This document shows, one piece after another, positions 17,319 through 27,835 of a stretch of DNA of 64,000 bases. How positions within the stretch are numbered: position 1 is the stretch's first letter; each line of letters starts with the position of its first letter. The stretch spans positions 682,001-746,000 of the forward strand of contig NZ_JAFKDE010000002.1 of NCBI RefSeq assembly GCF_017255295.1. The letters are read 5' to 3'. A model generated the notes under the pieces. It saw nothing but the letters and a program-made list of their open reading frames with translations, was not told the DNA's origin and did not search any database. Position numbers and translations under genes: made by a program. The DNA comes from Nitratireductor aquimarinus (GTDB lineage: Bacteria > Pseudomonadota > Alphaproteobacteria > Rhizobiales > Rhizobiaceae).

Positions 17319-19410
17319 CCTTCAGGACGAAGGCATAGGTGAGCGCCTTTTCCTCGAGCCGCGAAAAGCGGCCCGAGGCTCCGGCGTGCCCGGCGTCGAG
17401 ATTGGTTTTCAGAAGAACCGGATTGTCGCCGCTCTTGCGCTCTCTCAGCCGCGCCACCCATTTCGCAGGTTCCCAGTAAGTCACGCGCGGATCGGTGAGG
17501 CCGGCGAGCGCCAGAATGGGCGGATAGTCCTTTGCGCCCACATTGTCGTAGGGCGAATAGGCGGCGATGGTGTCGTAATCGGCCCTTGAGGCAATGGGAT
17601 TGCCCCATTCGGGCCATTCCGGCGGAGTGAGCGGCAGCGTGTCGTCGAGCATGGTGTTGAGCACATCGACAAACGGCACGGCGGCGACGATGCCGCCGAA
17701 CGCCTCGGGGGCCATGTTTGCGATTGCGCCCATCAGCATGCCGCCGGCGGACCCGCCCTCGGCCACGATGCGGTCGTGGCTGGTATAGCCTTCGGCGACC
17801 AGATGGCGGGCGGCGGCGATGAAGTCGGTGAAGGTGTTGACCTTCTTTTCGCGCTTGCCGTCCTCATACCATGCGTAGCCCTTTTCCTTGCCGCCGCGGA
17901 TATGTGCGATGGCGTAGACGAAGCCGCGGTCGACCAGAGACAGGCAATTGGTGTTGAAAGCGGCGGGCATGGCCATGCCATAGGCGCCGTAGCCATAGAG
18001 CAGGCAGGGCGCGGAGCCGTCCAGTGCGATGTCCTTGCGATAGACCAGCGACACGGGCACCAGTTCGCCATCGGGGGCAGGGGCCATGAGGCGACGGGTG
18101 ACATAGTCATCCGGATTGTGGCCGGAGGGCACTTCCTGCGTCTTCAGGAGTGTACGCTTACGGGTGCGCATGTCGTAGTCGAAGACCTGCTGCGGCGTGG
18201 TCATGGACGAATAGGAGAAGCGGAGCGTCTCGGTGTCGTATTCGTAGGACCCCATCAGGCCGAGCGAATAGGCCTCCTCGTTGAAGGCGATCAAATGTTC
18301 CGACCCGTCGGCGCGGTCGCGGATGACGAGGCGCGGCAGGCCGTCCTTGCGCTCCAGACGCACGAGGTAATTGGCAAACGCCATGATGGCGAGGATGAGC
18401 CGGCCCGGCTCGTGGGGCACCAGATCCTGCCAGTTGGCGCGGGCGGGATCGCCTGCGGGCGCGGTGACGATCTTGAAGTCCTTGGCGTCATCCGCATTGG
18501 TGAGGATGAAGAAGATGTCGCCGCCTTCTTCCAGATCGTATTGCAGTCCGGTTTCGCGCGCGGCCACCAGACGCGGCGTGGCGTCGGGATCGCTTGCGGG
18601 AAGGATGCGGCACTCCGACGTCTCGTGATCGTGGGCGGAGATGTAGATCCAGTCGTGATTGCGGCTGCCGGACACGTCGACGAAGAAACCCGGATCGGCT
18701 TCCTCGTAGATGAGGCGGTCTTCAGCGGAATCCGCGCCGATCCGGTGGTAGAAGATTTTTGACGGGCGGTGGTTCTCGTCAAGCCTTGTGTAGAAGAAGC
18801 CACTGCCGGCTGCGTCCCATTCGCCGCTTCCGCCGGTTTCGGTGACCGTGTCGGGAAGCTCCTTGCCGCTTTCGAGATCGCGCACGCTCAGTGTGTAGAG
18901 CTCGGACCCCTTGTCGTCCTGGCCCCAGAGAAGGCGCTTGTGGTCCGGCGAATGGTCGGCGCCGCCGATGCGGAAATAGCTCTTGCCCTCGGCCTCGCGG
19001 TCGCCATCAAGCAGCACTTCCTCTTGGGCGTTGTCGTCGCCATCGCTCGGCAGGCGGAAGAAGCGCGGATATTCGCCCCCGGTGCGGAAACCGGCGGCAT
19101 AGGCGTAGGGGCCGTCCTTGGCAGGTACGGAGGTCTCGTCCTCCTTGATGCGTCCGCGCATCTCGGCGACCAGGGTTTTCTGCAACGCTTCCGTGTCGGC
19201 CAGAAGTTCCGCCTGATAGGCGTTCTCGGCTTCCAGATGCGCGCGGATGTCGTCTGCCAGAAGGGCCGGGTCGCGCAGGACCTCCTGCCAGTTGTCGGCG
19301 CGCATCCAGGCATAGTCGTCCGTGCGCTCAATGCCATGGCGGGTGTCGCTGACGGGGCGGGCTTCGGGCGAGGGAGCGCTGGCTGTCGAGGAAAATGCTT
19401 TGGAAGTCAT
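17293..19410 (-). CDS. ptrB: Oligopeptidase B (protease II, S9 family)
   Basis: A 705-residue serine peptidase that cleaves short peptides after Arg or Lys. The N-terminal half is a seven-bladed propeller; the C-terminal alpha/beta hydrolase domain begins around residue 420. The nucleophile lies in AEGGSAGGMLMG (about Ser554) and the His in NLDAGHAGASGR near the end. RDERTDDYAW-like opening sequence (HGIERTDDYAWMRADNWQEV) is typical of the family. ATG 19410 gives the usual length; an upstream in-frame start at 19611 would add a basic leader without homology. Confidence 0.93.
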   Translation of the reverse strand: MTSKAFSSTASAPSPEARPVSDTRHGIERTDDYAWMRADNWQEVLRDPALLADDIRAHLEAENAYQAELLADTEALQKTLVAEMRGRIKEDETSVPAKDGPYAYAAGFRTGGEYPRFFRLPSDGDDNAQEEVLLDGDREAEGKSYFRIGGADHSPDHKRLLWGQDDKGSELYTLSVRDLESGKELPDTVTETGGSGEWDAAGSGFFYTRLDENHRPSKIFYHRIGADSAEDRLIYEEADPGFFVDVSGSRNHDWIYISAHDHETSECRILPASDPDATPRLVAARETGLQYDLEEGGDIFFILTNADDAKDFKIVTAPAGDPARANWQDLVPHEPGRLILAIMAFANYLVRLERKDGLPRLVIRDRADGSEHLIAFNEEAYSLGLMGSYEYDTETLRFSYSSMTTPQQVFDYDMRTRKRTLLKTQEVPSGHNPDDYVTRRLMAPAPDGELVPVSLVYRKDIALDGSAPCLLYGYGAYGMAMPAAFNTNCLSLVDRGFVYAIAHIRGGKEKGYAWYEDGKREKKVNTFTDFIAAARHLVAEGYTSHDRIVAEGGSAGGMLMGAIANMAPEAFGGIVAAVPFVDVLNTMLDDTLPLTPPEWPEWGNPIASRADYDTIAAYSPYDNVGAKDYPPILALAGLTDPRVTYWEPAKWVARLRERKSGDNPVLLKTNLDAGHAGASGRFSRLEEKALTYAFVLKVTGKMDNR

Positions 19411-19882
19411 GGCAAACCTTGGAGTATCTGCGGAATGTGTGCAGGTGCGGCGCGAAGCGCTGCGTGAAGCTGGGCGCATTTTTGTCCCGCCGAAGGGGCG
19501 CGTGGCAATGGCCAATCGAAAAAATACCTGCGGGCGGGGAGGGCAGGAACATCGAGGGCGCGATCCGCCTCTTCTGGGCAGTCGAAATAAAAGACTGTGT
19601 CTAAGCTGCATTATGTTTCACGTGGGCAACGTGAATGATGCATTCTTCTTATATAGGGGAACAAACGACCTGATGGGGCCTGCCGATTGTGTGGGCATGA
19701 TTCCAGCGGTGTTTTTGCATAGTGAGCCCCCGGTGGTTTAAGCTGACCAATCTCTTGTGAATGGCGTCGTTTCATCGCGCCTGTGAGTTGCGTTTACGCC
19801 TTGTCGTGCCGAGGGCGAGTGTTTATGTCACCGTGAGATTTTCTGAAGTTTCTTGAAACACTAAGTCCAGTGGGGAGAGTTC
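19411..19882. other. Intergenic region between ptrB and mrpA
   Basis: About 470 bases with no convincing gene. It holds divergent control signals, including an inverted repeat at 19617-19635 and an AT-rich TATATAGGG block near 19650. The strong GGGGAGAG ribosome binding site of mrpA lies at the right edge. Confidence 0.6.
19617..19635. promoter_or_regulatory. Inverted repeat, possible operator upstream of the mrp operon
   Basis: TTCACGT GGGCA ACGTGAA is a perfect 7-bp inverted repeat with a 5-bp spacer, lying 15 bases before a TATATA block. The size suits a dimeric regulator. No cognate regulator is encoded adjacent, so its role is inferred from position alone. Confidence 0.4.
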
Positions 19883-22228
19883 ATGACGGCAGACGGCCAG
19901 TGGCTGACATTTCTCGCTCTGTTGCTGCCGTTCGCAGCCGCCGCCATAGCACCAGCGCTTACAAGGGCGCTGCATCACAATGCAGCCTGGGTGCTGGCGA
20001 TCGCGCCCGCTCTCATTTTTCTGCATTTTACGGGCTTTGTCGGACCCGTTTCCGATGGCGAAACGCTGACGGGCGGATATGCATGGATACCGAGCCTTTC
20101 GGTTGATTTTTCCTGGTTCCTCGATGGTCTTTCCGTCACTTTCGCGCTGCTGATCTCGGGCATCGGCACGCTGATCGTGCTTTATGCGGGCGGCTATCTG
20201 AAGGGGCACGAGCATCAGGGGCGCTTCTTCTCGTTCATCCTGATGTTCATGGGCTCGATGCTGGGCCTTGTGGTCGCGGATTCCTTCCTCACCCTGTTCG
20301 TTTTCTGGGAACTGACCTCGATCACCTCGTTCCTGCTGATCGGCTTCGATCACTCGCGCGAGGCTTCGCGCCGTGCGGCTCTGCAGGCGCTTGTGGTGAC
20401 GGGGCTTGGCGGCCTTTCGCTGCTTGCCGGTCTTCTGGTGATCTGGAGCGCCACGGGCGTCAACTCCATGTCGGCGCTGCTTGCGACCGAGAGCGTGCTG
20501 CGTGATGCACCGCTCTACATGGCGGCGCTGCTGCTCATTCTGGGCGGCGCGTTCACCAAGTCGGCGCAGTTCCCGTTCCACTTCTGGCTCCCCAACGCGA
20601 TGGAAGCGCCGACGCCCGTTTCGGCCTATCTGCATTCGGCGACCATGGTGAAGGCGGGCGTCTATCTGCTGATGCGCCTCAATCCGGTGCTGGGTGATAC
20701 GGCTGCCTGGGAAACCATTCTGCCGCTGTTCGGCGGCACGACGCTTCTGGTGGGAACGCTTCTGGCCGTGCGCCAGACGGACCTGAAGCTGATGCTGGCC
20801 TACACGACCGTGGCTTCGCTGGGGCTGCTTGTCATGCTGACGGGCGTGGGCTCGGAAAAGGCGGTCGAGGCGGCGGTGCTCTATCTCGTGGCGCACTCCA
20901 TGTTCAAGGGCGCGCTGTTCATGGTCGCGGGCCTTGTCGACCACGAATCCGGTACGCGTGACGTCACGAAGCTCGGTGGCCTGCGCACGGCAATGCCGAT
21001 CACCTTTACGGCGGCTGTTCTGGCGGCGGCCTCGATGGGCGGCGTGCCGCTGTTCTTCGGCTTCCTCGCCAAGGAAGAGATCTATGCCGGCCTCGGTTTT
21101 GCCAATGGCTGGACCACCATGCTGACGCTGGTGGCGCTCGCCGGCAACGGGCTGATGTTCGCCATCGGCTTCGCCGTGGCGCTGAAGCCGTTCCTCGGCG
21201 CGAAGGTGGAAACGCCCAAACATGCCCATGAAGGGCCGATCCTGCTCTGGCTCGGACCGGTGGTGCTGGGCGCGCTGGGTCTGGTCTCGGCACTGTTCTC
21301 CGGCGTGAGCCATGAGCTCGTCAGCAGCCCGATGTCGAGCGCCGTGCTCGGCGAGGCCGTGACGGTGACGATTTCGACCATTCCGCATATCGGCATGCCG
21401 CTGGCGCTGTCAGTGGTGACGGTTGCGCTTGGCGTTCTGGTGTTCGTCATGCTGGGGCAGGGGCGCGCGGCGATGGCCGGCATCCTCAACGCCATCGGCT
21501 GGGGCCCGGACAAGGGTTTCGACCAGGTGATGCGCGGCCTGACACGTGTTTCCTTCTCGGTGACCAATCTCATCCAGAACGGCCGGCTGGACTACTACAT
21601 GACGGCGACCTTCATCGCCGTTGCCGCTGCCGTCCTGATCCCGATGGGGCTTTATGGAGAGTGGCCGGCCGTTCCTTCGATGCCGCGCATGCCGTTCTAT
21701 GAGTGGACGGTGCTTCTGATCGCGCTGATCGGTCTGGGCGCGGTGATCTATGCGCGCGACCGCCTGACGGCGATTGTCTCGCTGGGCATTCAGGGTTTCT
21801 CCGTGGCGCTGATCTTCATGCTTCTGGGCGCGCCGGATCTCTCCTTCACCCAGTTCATGGTGGAGACGCTCTCGGTGGTCATCCTGGCGCTGGTCATGAC
21901 GCGTCTGCGGCTTTCGCCGACGGATCATCGTCCGACGGGCGAGAAGGTGATGGACGTGGCGGTTGCGGGCACGTGCGGCGCGGCCCTCGGCCTGATGCTT
22001 CTGCGGGTGACGCAGGTGCCGTTCAACAGCGAGCTGAGCGATTTCTTCACGCAGTATTCGCGTGTGCTGGCGCATGGCCGCAACATCGTGAACGTCATTC
22101 TGGTGGACTTCCGCGGGACGGATACGCTGGGCGAGATCGCCGTGGTGATGATTGCGGGCCTTGCCATTCTGGCGCTGGTACGTGTTCGCAGTGTGAAGCC
22201 GATCGCTTCCAAGAACGGGGAGGGCTGA
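19883..22228 (+). CDS. mrpA: Mrp cation/proton antiporter subunit A
   Basis: A 781-residue inner-membrane protein, the largest part of the multi-subunit Na+(K+)/H+ antiporter. It is related to complex I subunit NuoL/ND5: about 20 membrane helices, with the conserved [20 protein letters not shown] and [13 protein letters not shown] segments. The C-terminal region after about residue 590 carries the MrpA-specific extension ([20 protein letters not shown]). It starts the operon, preceded by GGGGAGAG. It is shorter than fused MrpA-MrpB forms, and a separate mrpB follows. The operon supports pH and salt tolerance. Confidence 0.95.
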   Translation: MTADGQWLTFLALLLPFAAAAIAPALTRALHHNAAWVLAIAPALIFLHFTGFVGPVSDGETLTGGYAWIPSLSVDFSWFLDGLSVTFALLISGIGTLIVLYAGGYLKGHEHQGRFFSFILMFMGSMLGLVVADSFLTLFVFWELTSITSFLLIGFDHSREASRRAALQALVVTGLGGLSLLAGLLVIWSATGVNSMSALLATESVLRDAPLYMAALLLILGGAFTKSAQFPFHFWLPNAMEAPTPVSAYLHSATMVKAGVYLLMRLNPVLGDTAAWETILPLFGGTTLLVGTLLAVRQTDLKLMLAYTTVASLGLLVMLTGVGSEKAVEAAVLYLVAHSMFKGALFMVAGLVDHESGTRDVTKLGGLRTAMPITFTAAVLAAASMGGVPLFFGFLAKEEIYAGLGFANGWTTMLTLVALAGNGLMFAIGFAVALKPFLGAKVETPKHAHEGPILLWLGPVVLGALGLVSALFSGVSHELVSSPMSSAVLGEAVTVTISTIPHIGMPLALSVVTVALGVLVFVMLGQGRAAMAGILNAIGWGPDKGFDQVMRGLTRVSFSVTNLIQNGRLDYYMTATFIAVAAAVLIPMGLYGEWPAVPSMPRMPFYEWTVLLIALIGLGAVIYARDRLTAIVSLGIQGFSVALIFMLLGAPDLSFTQFMVETLSVVILALVMTRLRLSPTDHRPTGEKVMDVAVAGTCGAALGLMLLRVTQVPFNSELSDFFTQYSRVLAHGRNIVNVILVDFRGTDTLGEIAVVMIAGLAILALVRVRSVKPIASKNGEG

Positions 22229-22229
22229 T

Positions 22230-22649
22230 ATGCGCACTCTGATTTTCCGCACGGTCGCGCCCTATCTTACGAGCCTGATGATCCTGTTCTCCGTGTTCGT
22301 GCTTCTGCGCGGGCACAATGAGCCGGGTGGCGGGTTCATCGGCGGTCTGATCGCGGCCTCTGCGTTTGCGATCTATGGCATTGCCTGTGGTGTTTCGCCG
22401 GTGCGGCGGGCGCTTTACTTCCACCCGATGGCGATTTCCGGTTTCGGACTTCTGGTCTCGGCGCTGGCTGGCTGGCTCTCCTACTTCTTCCAGGTGCCGT
22501 TCATGACGGGCCTGTGGACCAAGGTGAACTTTCTGGGCGTGCCGCTGGACCTGTCGACGGTCCTGTTCTTCGACATCGGCGTTTATCTGGTGGTGCTCGG
22601 CTCGATCACGTCGATCGCGCTGGCGCTTGAAGAAAGGGAGCATGGATAA
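22230..22649 (+). CDS. mrpB: Mrp antiporter subunit B
   Basis: A 139-residue membrane protein with four predicted helices and the family segment [19 protein letters not shown] near residue 24. It begins one base after the mrpA stop and its stop overlaps the mrpC start (TAATG), so expression is coupled. It is required for assembly of the full antiporter complex in other bacteria. Confidence 0.93.
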   Translation: MRTLIFRTVAPYLTSLMILFSVFVLLRGHNEPGGGFIGGLIAASAFAIYGIACGVSPVRRALYFHPMAISGFGLLVSALAGWLSYFFQVPFMTGLWTKVNFLGVPLDLSTVLFFDIGVYLVVLGSITSIALALEEREHG

Positions 22650-23026
22650 TGGAAGCCGCTCTTGCCTTTGTGGTCAGCGTGTTCTTTGCCGTTGCCATTT
22701 ATCTCATGCTTTCAAAGCACATCATCCGCATCCTGCTGGGGGTCTCGATCTTCGGCAATGCGGTGAACCTGTCGATCTTCACGGCAGGGCGGCTCATGCG
22801 TGAGGTGCCGCCGATCATTCCCGAGGCTCTGCAGACGCCGGACTCCGCGATCGCCAACCCATTGCCACAGGCGCTGGTGCTGACGGCAATCGTGATCTCG
22901 TTCTCGCTGTTCGCGTTCCTCCTTGTGCTGGCGTTCCGCGCCTATCAGGAACTTGGAACAGACGATACGGACGGAATGCGCGTCGCCGAACCTGAGGGCG
23001 AGCCGCTGCCCCCGCTTGGATACTGA
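22649..23026 (+). CDS. mrpC: Mrp antiporter subunit C
   Basis: A 125-residue protein with three membrane helices, homologous to complex I subunit NuoK. IYLMLSKHIIRILLGVSIFG and NPLPQALVLTAIVISFSLFA are the conserved blocks. The tail is acidic and cytoplasmic or periplasmic. Third gene of the operon, 7 bases ahead of mrpD. Confidence 0.93.
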   Translation: MEAALAFVVSVFFAVAIYLMLSKHIIRILLGVSIFGNAVNLSIFTAGRLMREVPPIIPEALQTPDSAIANPLPQALVLTAIVISFSLFAFLLVLAFRAYQELGTDDTDGMRVAEPEGEPLPPLGY

Positions 23027-23033
23027 GACACTG

Positions 23034-24590
23034 ATGGCCGCTGAATCGATAGACATTTCCGATGCAATGGTGATCCAGCCGACCACGCTGGGTGACTGGA
23101 TGATTGTGGCGCCGGTTGGGGTGCCGATCCTTTTTGCCGCGATCCTGCTGATGGTGCGTCATGAGACGCGCCTGCATGCCGGTATCGCAATCACCGGCCT
23201 GCTTCTGACGCTGGCAGCCAATGCGGCGCTCTTGCTGCAGGTGCTCGCCGACGGGCCGCAGGTGATGACCATGGGGCGGTGGCTGCCGCCCTTCGGCATT
23301 TCCTTTGTCGCAGATGCGCTGGGCGCTTCGCTCGCCTTCGTGGCGACGCTGGTGGCAGCCGTGTGTGCGCTCTACGCCATGAAGGACATCGGGGCGACGG
23401 GACGCCGTTACGGCTTCTACCCGTTCGTGATGGCCCTGATGGCCGGTGTGGGCGGTTCGTTCCTGACGGGCGACATCTTCAACCTCTATGTGTGGTTCGA
23501 GGTGTTCCTGATCTCGTCCTTCGGTCTTCTGATCCTGGGCTCGACGGAACGCCAGCTCGACGGCGCGACCAAATATGCGATCCTGAACCTTGTGGGCACG
23601 ACGCTGTTCCTGACGGCGACGGCCTATCTCTACGGCACGTTCGGTACGCTGAACATGGCGGACATTGCGCGCAGGGTCGACGCCGTGCGCGACACCGGGC
23701 CGCTGATGACGCTGGCGGTTCTCTATCTGCTGGCCTTCGGCATGAAGGCGGCGGCGTTTCCCGTCAATTTCTGGCTGCCGGCTTCCTATCACACGCCGCG
23801 CATCGTCACGGCGGCGCTGTTTGGCGGCGTTCTGACCAAGGTGGGCGTCTATGCGCTGCTGCGCGTGCTGGTGATGATGTTCCCGGTCGAGCGCGTGGAG
23901 CTTTCCGGCGTGATCGCCTGGGTGGCTGCCGGCACGATGGTGCTGGGCATTATGGGCGCGCTTGCCCAGTCGGATGTTCGCCGGGTTCTGGGTTTCGTGG
24001 TGATCTCGGGCGTCGGCGTCATGCTGGCCGGTTTGGCGCTGGGGACGGAAGAGGGGCTTACCGGTACGGTTCTCTACGCTTTCCATTCCATTCTGGCGAT
24101 GACGGCGCTCTATCTGCTTGCGGGCGTGATGAAGGAGCTTGGCGGCAGCTATTCGCTGCATGAGCTGGGCGGTCTCTACCGCGCCTATCCGGCGATGGGG
24201 GCCTTCGCGCTGATCCTTATGCTTGCCGTGGCCGGCCTGCCGCCGGCATCCGGCCTGTGGCCGAAGATCCTGCTTGTGCAGGCATCGCTGGAATCCGGTC
24301 TGCCATGGCTCGCGCTGGCCATTCTCGCGACGGGTCTTCTGACCACGATTGCGCTTGGCCGCGTCTATATCCTGGCGATCTGGCGCAACCGGCCCGAAGG
24401 CGCGCCGAGCGGCGAGCCGAACGCACGGCCGGGGCTCGGCTATGTGTCGCTGGCTCTGCTTTGCATTCCGATCATCCTTCTTGGCGTGTATCCTGAGCCC
24501 TTCATTCGCATCGCAGAGACCGCTGCGGCAGGGCTTCTGGATCCGTCCGCCTATATCGGAGCGGTCTTTCCCGTGGAGGCAGCGCAATGA
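23034..24590 (+). CDS. mrpD: Mrp antiporter subunit D
   Basis: A 518-residue membrane protein with about 14 helices, homologous to complex I subunits NuoN/NuoM and to MrpA. Visible family blocks are TGDIFNLYVWFEVFLISSFG and AFGMKAAAFPVNFWLPASYH, which include the Glu and Lys residues needed for ion translocation. Start ATG 23034 is taken because the preceding gene stops at 23026; longer in-frame versions overlap mrpC. Its stop overlaps the mrpE start. Confidence 0.93.
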   Translation: MAAESIDISDAMVIQPTTLGDWMIVAPVGVPILFAAILLMVRHETRLHAGIAITGLLLTLAANAALLLQVLADGPQVMTMGRWLPPFGISFVADALGASLAFVATLVAAVCALYAMKDIGATGRRYGFYPFVMALMAGVGGSFLTGDIFNLYVWFEVFLISSFGLLILGSTERQLDGATKYAILNLVGTTLFLTATAYLYGTFGTLNMADIARRVDAVRDTGPLMTLAVLYLLAFGMKAAAFPVNFWLPASYHTPRIVTAALFGGVLTKVGVYALLRVLVMMFPVERVELSGVIAWVAAGTMVLGIMGALAQSDVRRVLGFVVISGVGVMLAGLALGTEEGLTGTVLYAFHSILAMTALYLLAGVMKELGGSYSLHELGGLYRAYPAMGAFALILMLAVAGLPPASGLWPKILLVQASLESGLPWLALAILATGLLTTIALGRVYILAIWRNRPEGAPSGEPNARPGLGYVSLALLCIPIILLGVYPEPFIRIAETAAAGLLDPSAYIGAVFPVEAAQ

Positions 24591-25060
24591 AACTGTCCCT
24601 GATCAACATTCTCCTGGCGCTGATCTGGACCGCAGTGAGTGGCTCGTTCACGCTGCCGAACTTCCTCTTCGGCTTTCTGCTTGGTGCGGCCACGCTCTAT
24701 CTGATCCGCGAGCAGGTGGGCTCGCTCGGTTATTTCGAGCGCAGCATGCGGGTTCTCTCGCTGGCGCTTCTCTTCCTCTACGAGCTGGTGCTTTCAGCGT
24801 GGCGTGTAGCCATTCTCGTGCTGTCGCCCAAGATGGACATCAAGCCCGGAATTTTTGCCTATCCGCTCAAGGTGGATCGCGATTTCGAGATCACGCTTCT
24901 GGCGAACCTGATCACGCTGACGCCGGGCACGCTGTCCGTCGACGTGTCGGAAGACCGCCGTTTCCTCTACGTGCACGCCATCGACTGTTCCGACCCGGAT
25001 GAACTGCGTCGCGACATCGCCGATGGTTTTGAACGAAAGATCATGGAGGCGTTTCGATGA
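24587..25060 (+). CDS. mrpE: Mrp antiporter subunit E
   Basis: A 157-residue protein with two or three N-terminal helices and a soluble C-terminal half. The [20 protein letters not shown] block is characteristic of the subunit E family. Overlaps mrpD and mrpF by 4 bp each, indicating tight translational coupling. Confidence 0.93.
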   Translation: MKLSLINILLALIWTAVSGSFTLPNFLFGFLLGAATLYLIREQVGSLGYFERSMRVLSLALLFLYELVLSAWRVAILVLSPKMDIKPGIFAYPLKVDRDFEITLLANLITLTPGTLSVDVSEDRRFLYVHAIDCSDPDELRRDIADGFERKIMEAFR

Positions 25061-25392
25061 GCGCCAGTCAAGAATTCCTCGTCTTCGCCGAGTTTGTGGC
25101 GCTCGCCCTGCTCAGCCTGTCGTTTCTTCTCACGGTGGTGCGGGTGCTGGTGGGGCCGAGCCTGCCCGACCGGGTTCTTGCTCTCGACATGCTGGTGACG
25201 ATCGCCATCGGCTTCATCGCCGTCATCGGCATTCGCACGGGCTTCACGCTCTATCTCGACATCGCCATTGCGCTTGGTCTTGTCGGCTTCCTTGCGACGG
25301 TGGCGTTTGCGCGCTTCGTGCTCAGCCGCCGCTATGAGCAGGAGTTCGTGAAGCGCGATACGCTGGGCATCTACGGGGACAAGGACCAATGA
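25057..25392 (+). CDS. mrpF: Mrp antiporter subunit F
   Basis: A 111-residue protein with three helices. The conserved [19 protein letters not shown] lies near residue 30, with its acidic residue in the second helix. Overlaps both neighbours by 4 bp. Confidence 0.93.
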   Translation: MSASQEFLVFAEFVALALLSLSFLLTVVRVLVGPSLPDRVLALDMLVTIAIGFIAVIGIRTGFTLYLDIAIALGLVGFLATVAFARFVLSRRYEQEFVKRDTLGIYGDKDQ

Positions 25393-25769
25393 TGGGCGAC
25401 GTGCTGAACATTCTCACCGGCGCGCTCATGATCATTGGCGCTGCCTTCACGCTGGTGGCGGCCATTGGCATTCTGCGCCTGCCTGACCTTTACACCCGCA
25501 TGCATGCGGCGTCGAAGGCGGGCACGCTCGGCTCGGGCCTGTTGCTGATCGCCCTGGCGATCTTTGCGCAGGATCAGGCCATCGTCACGCGCGCGCTCGC
25601 TGCCGTGGTCTTCTTCCTGCTGACAGCGCCGATTTCCGCGCATCTCCTGGCCAAGGCCGCCTATGCGGCCGGCTACAAGCTCTGGGGTCGTTCGGTGCAT
25701 GATGAGATGGCGAATGCGGGAGGGGATGCGACCACCCCTGACGCAGAGGCAAGAAGTGACAAAGAATAG
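25389..25769 (+). CDS. mrpG: Mrp antiporter subunit G
   Basis: A 126-residue protein with three helices and the typical [20 protein letters not shown] segment near residue 26. Last gene of the operon. Two adjacent ATGs exist at 25389 and 25392; the first overlaps the mrpF stop. Confidence 0.93.
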   Translation: MMGDVLNILTGALMIIGAAFTLVAAIGILRLPDLYTRMHAASKAGTLGSGLLLIALAIFAQDQAIVTRALAAVVFFLLTAPISAHLLAKAAYAAGYKLWGRSVHDEMANAGGDATTPDAEARSDKE

Positions 25770-26203
25770 TGGAATAATTTTCCGGTAAATCCTTTTTGAG
25801 GCATTGCCGGGATGGATTCTACTTATGATGGTCTTTGAAAAGCCTGAAGCCGGCTTTTCCCGGGAAGTGCGGCCTCGGGTACAGGTCCATACCTCACAAG
25901 GCATGGCTTCAATACTCAAATTTAATAAGGCGGGCTTAGATATAATTTTCCAGTAAGCTCAATTTTGTCTGATTTTTGGAATGAATTTGATTTTTTTGAG
26001 ATGAGATAAACAATCGGCTTCTAGTGTCGCCTAGTATAAGACTTAAAAGTGAGTTGACCGAAAGCAGAAAAGTAATCATAAGATTGCTGCCTCATCGGGA
26101 GTCGGGCCAAGAAATGCCAAAAACATCTGGCTCCCTTTAGAGACCTCATGAGTGGCGACTTGAGGTGAGACCAATTTTAATGACGTTGGGGCAAGGTAAC
26201 GAA
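25770..26203. other. AT-rich leader upstream of mucR
   Basis: About 430 bases without a credible gene and clearly richer in A and T than the surroundings, especially 25915-26100, with many T-A steps. MucR proteins bind AT-rich DNA containing T-A steps and repress their own genes, so this is a plausible autoregulatory region. No single operator can be pinned down by eye. Confidence 0.5.
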
Positions 26204-26623
26204 ATGAACGACGATTCTGTAAAGAACGACAACATGCTTATAGAGCTGACTGCGGACGTTGTTGCCGCGTATGTCAGCAACAATCCGGTTCCCGCATCTG
26301 AGCTTTCCAACCTGATCTCTGATGTGCACTCGGCTCTTGGCCGTGTCAGCGGAACGCCTGAGGCGCCGCCGGCCGAGAAGCAGAAGCCGGCCGTCAACCC
26401 CAAGCGCTCGGTGCATGAAGACTACATTATCTGTCTCGAAGACGGTAAGAAGTTCAAATCGCTGAAGCGCCACCTGATGACGCATTACGGCATGACGCCG
26501 GAGCAGTATCGGGAGAAGTGGGGCCTTGATCCGAACTACCCGATGGTTGCGCCCAGCTACGCGGTTGCCCGCTCGAAGCTGGCCAAGCAGATGGGTTTAG
26601 GCCGCAAGCGCAAAGAGACCTAG
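26204..26623 (+). CDS. mucR: MucR/Ros-family transcriptional regulator
   Basis: A 139-residue H-NS-like global regulator with a prokaryotic zinc finger. The N-terminal 55 residues ([20 protein letters not shown]) mediate oligomerisation. The finger region is [20 protein letters not shown] followed by [12 protein letters not shown]. As in many rhizobial MucR proteins, the second Cys ligand is replaced, here by Asp. In rhizobia and Brucella it controls exopolysaccharide, motility and virulence genes. ATG 26204 is preferred for its AAGG and the family start MNDDS-like; upstream ATGs at 26165-26180 are possible. Confidence 0.92.
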   Translation: MNDDSVKNDNMLIELTADVVAAYVSNNPVPASELSNLISDVHSALGRVSGTPEAPPAEKQKPAVNPKRSVHEDYIICLEDGKKFKSLKRHLMTHYGMTPEQYREKWGLDPNYPMVAPSYAVARSKLAKQMGLGRKRKET

Positions 26624-26758
26624 AGCTTCGGACCGAGAGGCGGCATCCGGTTTTCGGTTGTTCGGCTGCTCTATAAAAGTTTCGATCATCCTTTGTTGCC
26701 CGGCTGGGCGCAGGGTGATCCAGTGTAACGGCTACGCCGAGATTACACGCTTCAAGGT

Positions 26759-26793
26759 TCAGGCGTCGCTGCCACAGCGACGCCTGATTTGTT
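26759..26793 (+). terminator. Rho-independent terminator downstream of mucR
   Basis: A 13-bp perfect stem, TCAGGCGTCGCTG / CAGCGACGCCTGA, with a CCA loop and a T-rich tail (TTTGTTT). It lies about 135 bases after the mucR stop. Confidence 0.75.
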
Positions 26794-26834
26794 TCAGGGG
26801 GGGCTTTTTCCTGTTGCGCAAAATGCGACGCTTC

Positions 26835-27197
26835 TCATGCGTTTCCGGGAATTCGGGGGACGGAGCGAGCGCCCAGCGAGATGGCTGCGGGCGGATGTGT
26901 GGATTTTCTTCGTGCCGGGCATGGTGTTTCCGGCGCCAGGCGTTCCAGCCCCTGTTTTAGAGCGATGTGTCGGTTGAGATCATAGCTCCAGTGCCCGCGC
27001 ACACCCTTCAGGCGCTCTCTTTCGATCAGACGCTTCAGGCGTTGTACCAGCGCGGTGCGTTCAGCGCCCGTTGTCTGTAGCGCTTTGGCAAGATCGATGC
27101 CGCCAATGAGGAACAGTGCTGCCGTTTGCCGTGACAGTTCATGGCGTTTTCTCTTTTCTTCAAGGAACTCAAGGCGTTCTTGCTTCATCGCGGTCAT
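26835..27197 (-). CDS. Small conserved hypothetical protein, basic and helical
   Basis: A 120-residue hydrophilic protein of unknown function. Residues 1-70 are strongly helical and charged (MKQERLEFLEEKRKRHELSR, then LFLIGGIDLAKALQ and RTALVQRLKRLIERERLKG), which looks like a small nucleic-acid or protein binding domain. The tail after residue 95 is Pro/Ala-rich and runs into less gene-like sequence. It faces mucR convergently. Start could also be the ATG four codons inside. No family is recognised with certainty. Confidence 0.55.
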   Translation of the reverse strand: MTAMKQERLEFLEEKRKRHELSRQTAALFLIGGIDLAKALQTTGAERTALVQRLKRLIERERLKGVRGHWSYDLNRHIALKQGLERLAPETPCPARRKSTHPPAAISLGARSVPRIPGNA

Positions 27198-27402
27198 GGT
27201 CGATCCCTGTCTTGATTTGGGGTGACTATGAGGGCGCGCGGCACGGGCGGGGATAAACCTGTGTTGGAAAAACGGTTCTCAGAATTTTTATGTCTGTATT
27301 TCAATATCTTGATTGATCGATGGGGAAATATCGCTCCCTCTTTGTTCGCGTTGGTGGTTGTGTAGGGTATAAGAATTTATTCCTCTTTTTTGGGAAGGGA
27401 TA

Positions 27403-27834
27403 ATGCCTGTGCTTTCAAATTCCACCAAACCGCCGCAAGACGCAGCCGAGCCGGAAGGAGTGTCCAAGGAGACCGAGCGTCCGGCATTGGCGCGGCGCTT
27501 GAGCCCCGTCACCGAAGAGCGGCTGGGCGACGTCTGCGAATGCGTCATCGATATCCTCGCAGCGCTGTTCAATGTGAGCGGGCGCGAGCTGCGCGAGGCC
27601 CGTCGGTCGTCCACCAGCGTGACGCGGGTGCGCCAGATCGGCATGTATGTCGCGCATGTTGTGCTTGGGTTGAACATGACCGAGGTCGGGCGTGGCTTCG
27701 GGCGTGACCGGACCACGGTTCAATATGCGTGCCATCTGATCGAGGACATGCGCGACGATGAAGAATTCGACCGGATCGTGCTGATGACGGAGCGGATCAC
27801 CTCGGCTGCGTTTCGCAATATGGAGGTGCGCTGA
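27403..27834 (+). CDS. Orphan DnaA domain IV-like DNA-binding protein
   Basis: A 143-residue protein whose residues about 35-135 match the C-terminal DNA-binding domain of the replication initiator DnaA. RQIGMYVAHVVLGLNMTEVG is the basic-loop helix, and FGRDRTTVQYACHLIED resembles the DnaA signature GRDHTTV. There is no AAA+ ATPase domain, so it cannot act as an initiator itself. It could bind DnaA boxes and compete with or modulate DnaA. It is followed after one base by a DUF6456 gene and is probably co-transcribed with it. Confidence 0.8.
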   Translation: MPVLSNSTKPPQDAAEPEGVSKETERPALARRLSPVTEERLGDVCECVIDILAALFNVSGRELREARRSSTSVTRVRQIGMYVAHVVLGLNMTEVGRGFGRDRTTVQYACHLIEDMRDDEEFDRIVLMTERITSAAFRNMEVR

Positions 27835-27835
27835 G

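Noticed and set aside
22815-24587. Minus-strand open frame of about 590 codons opposite mrpC/mrpD
   Set aside because: Arg/Gln/His-rich antisense translation of membrane-protein genes; no domain seen.
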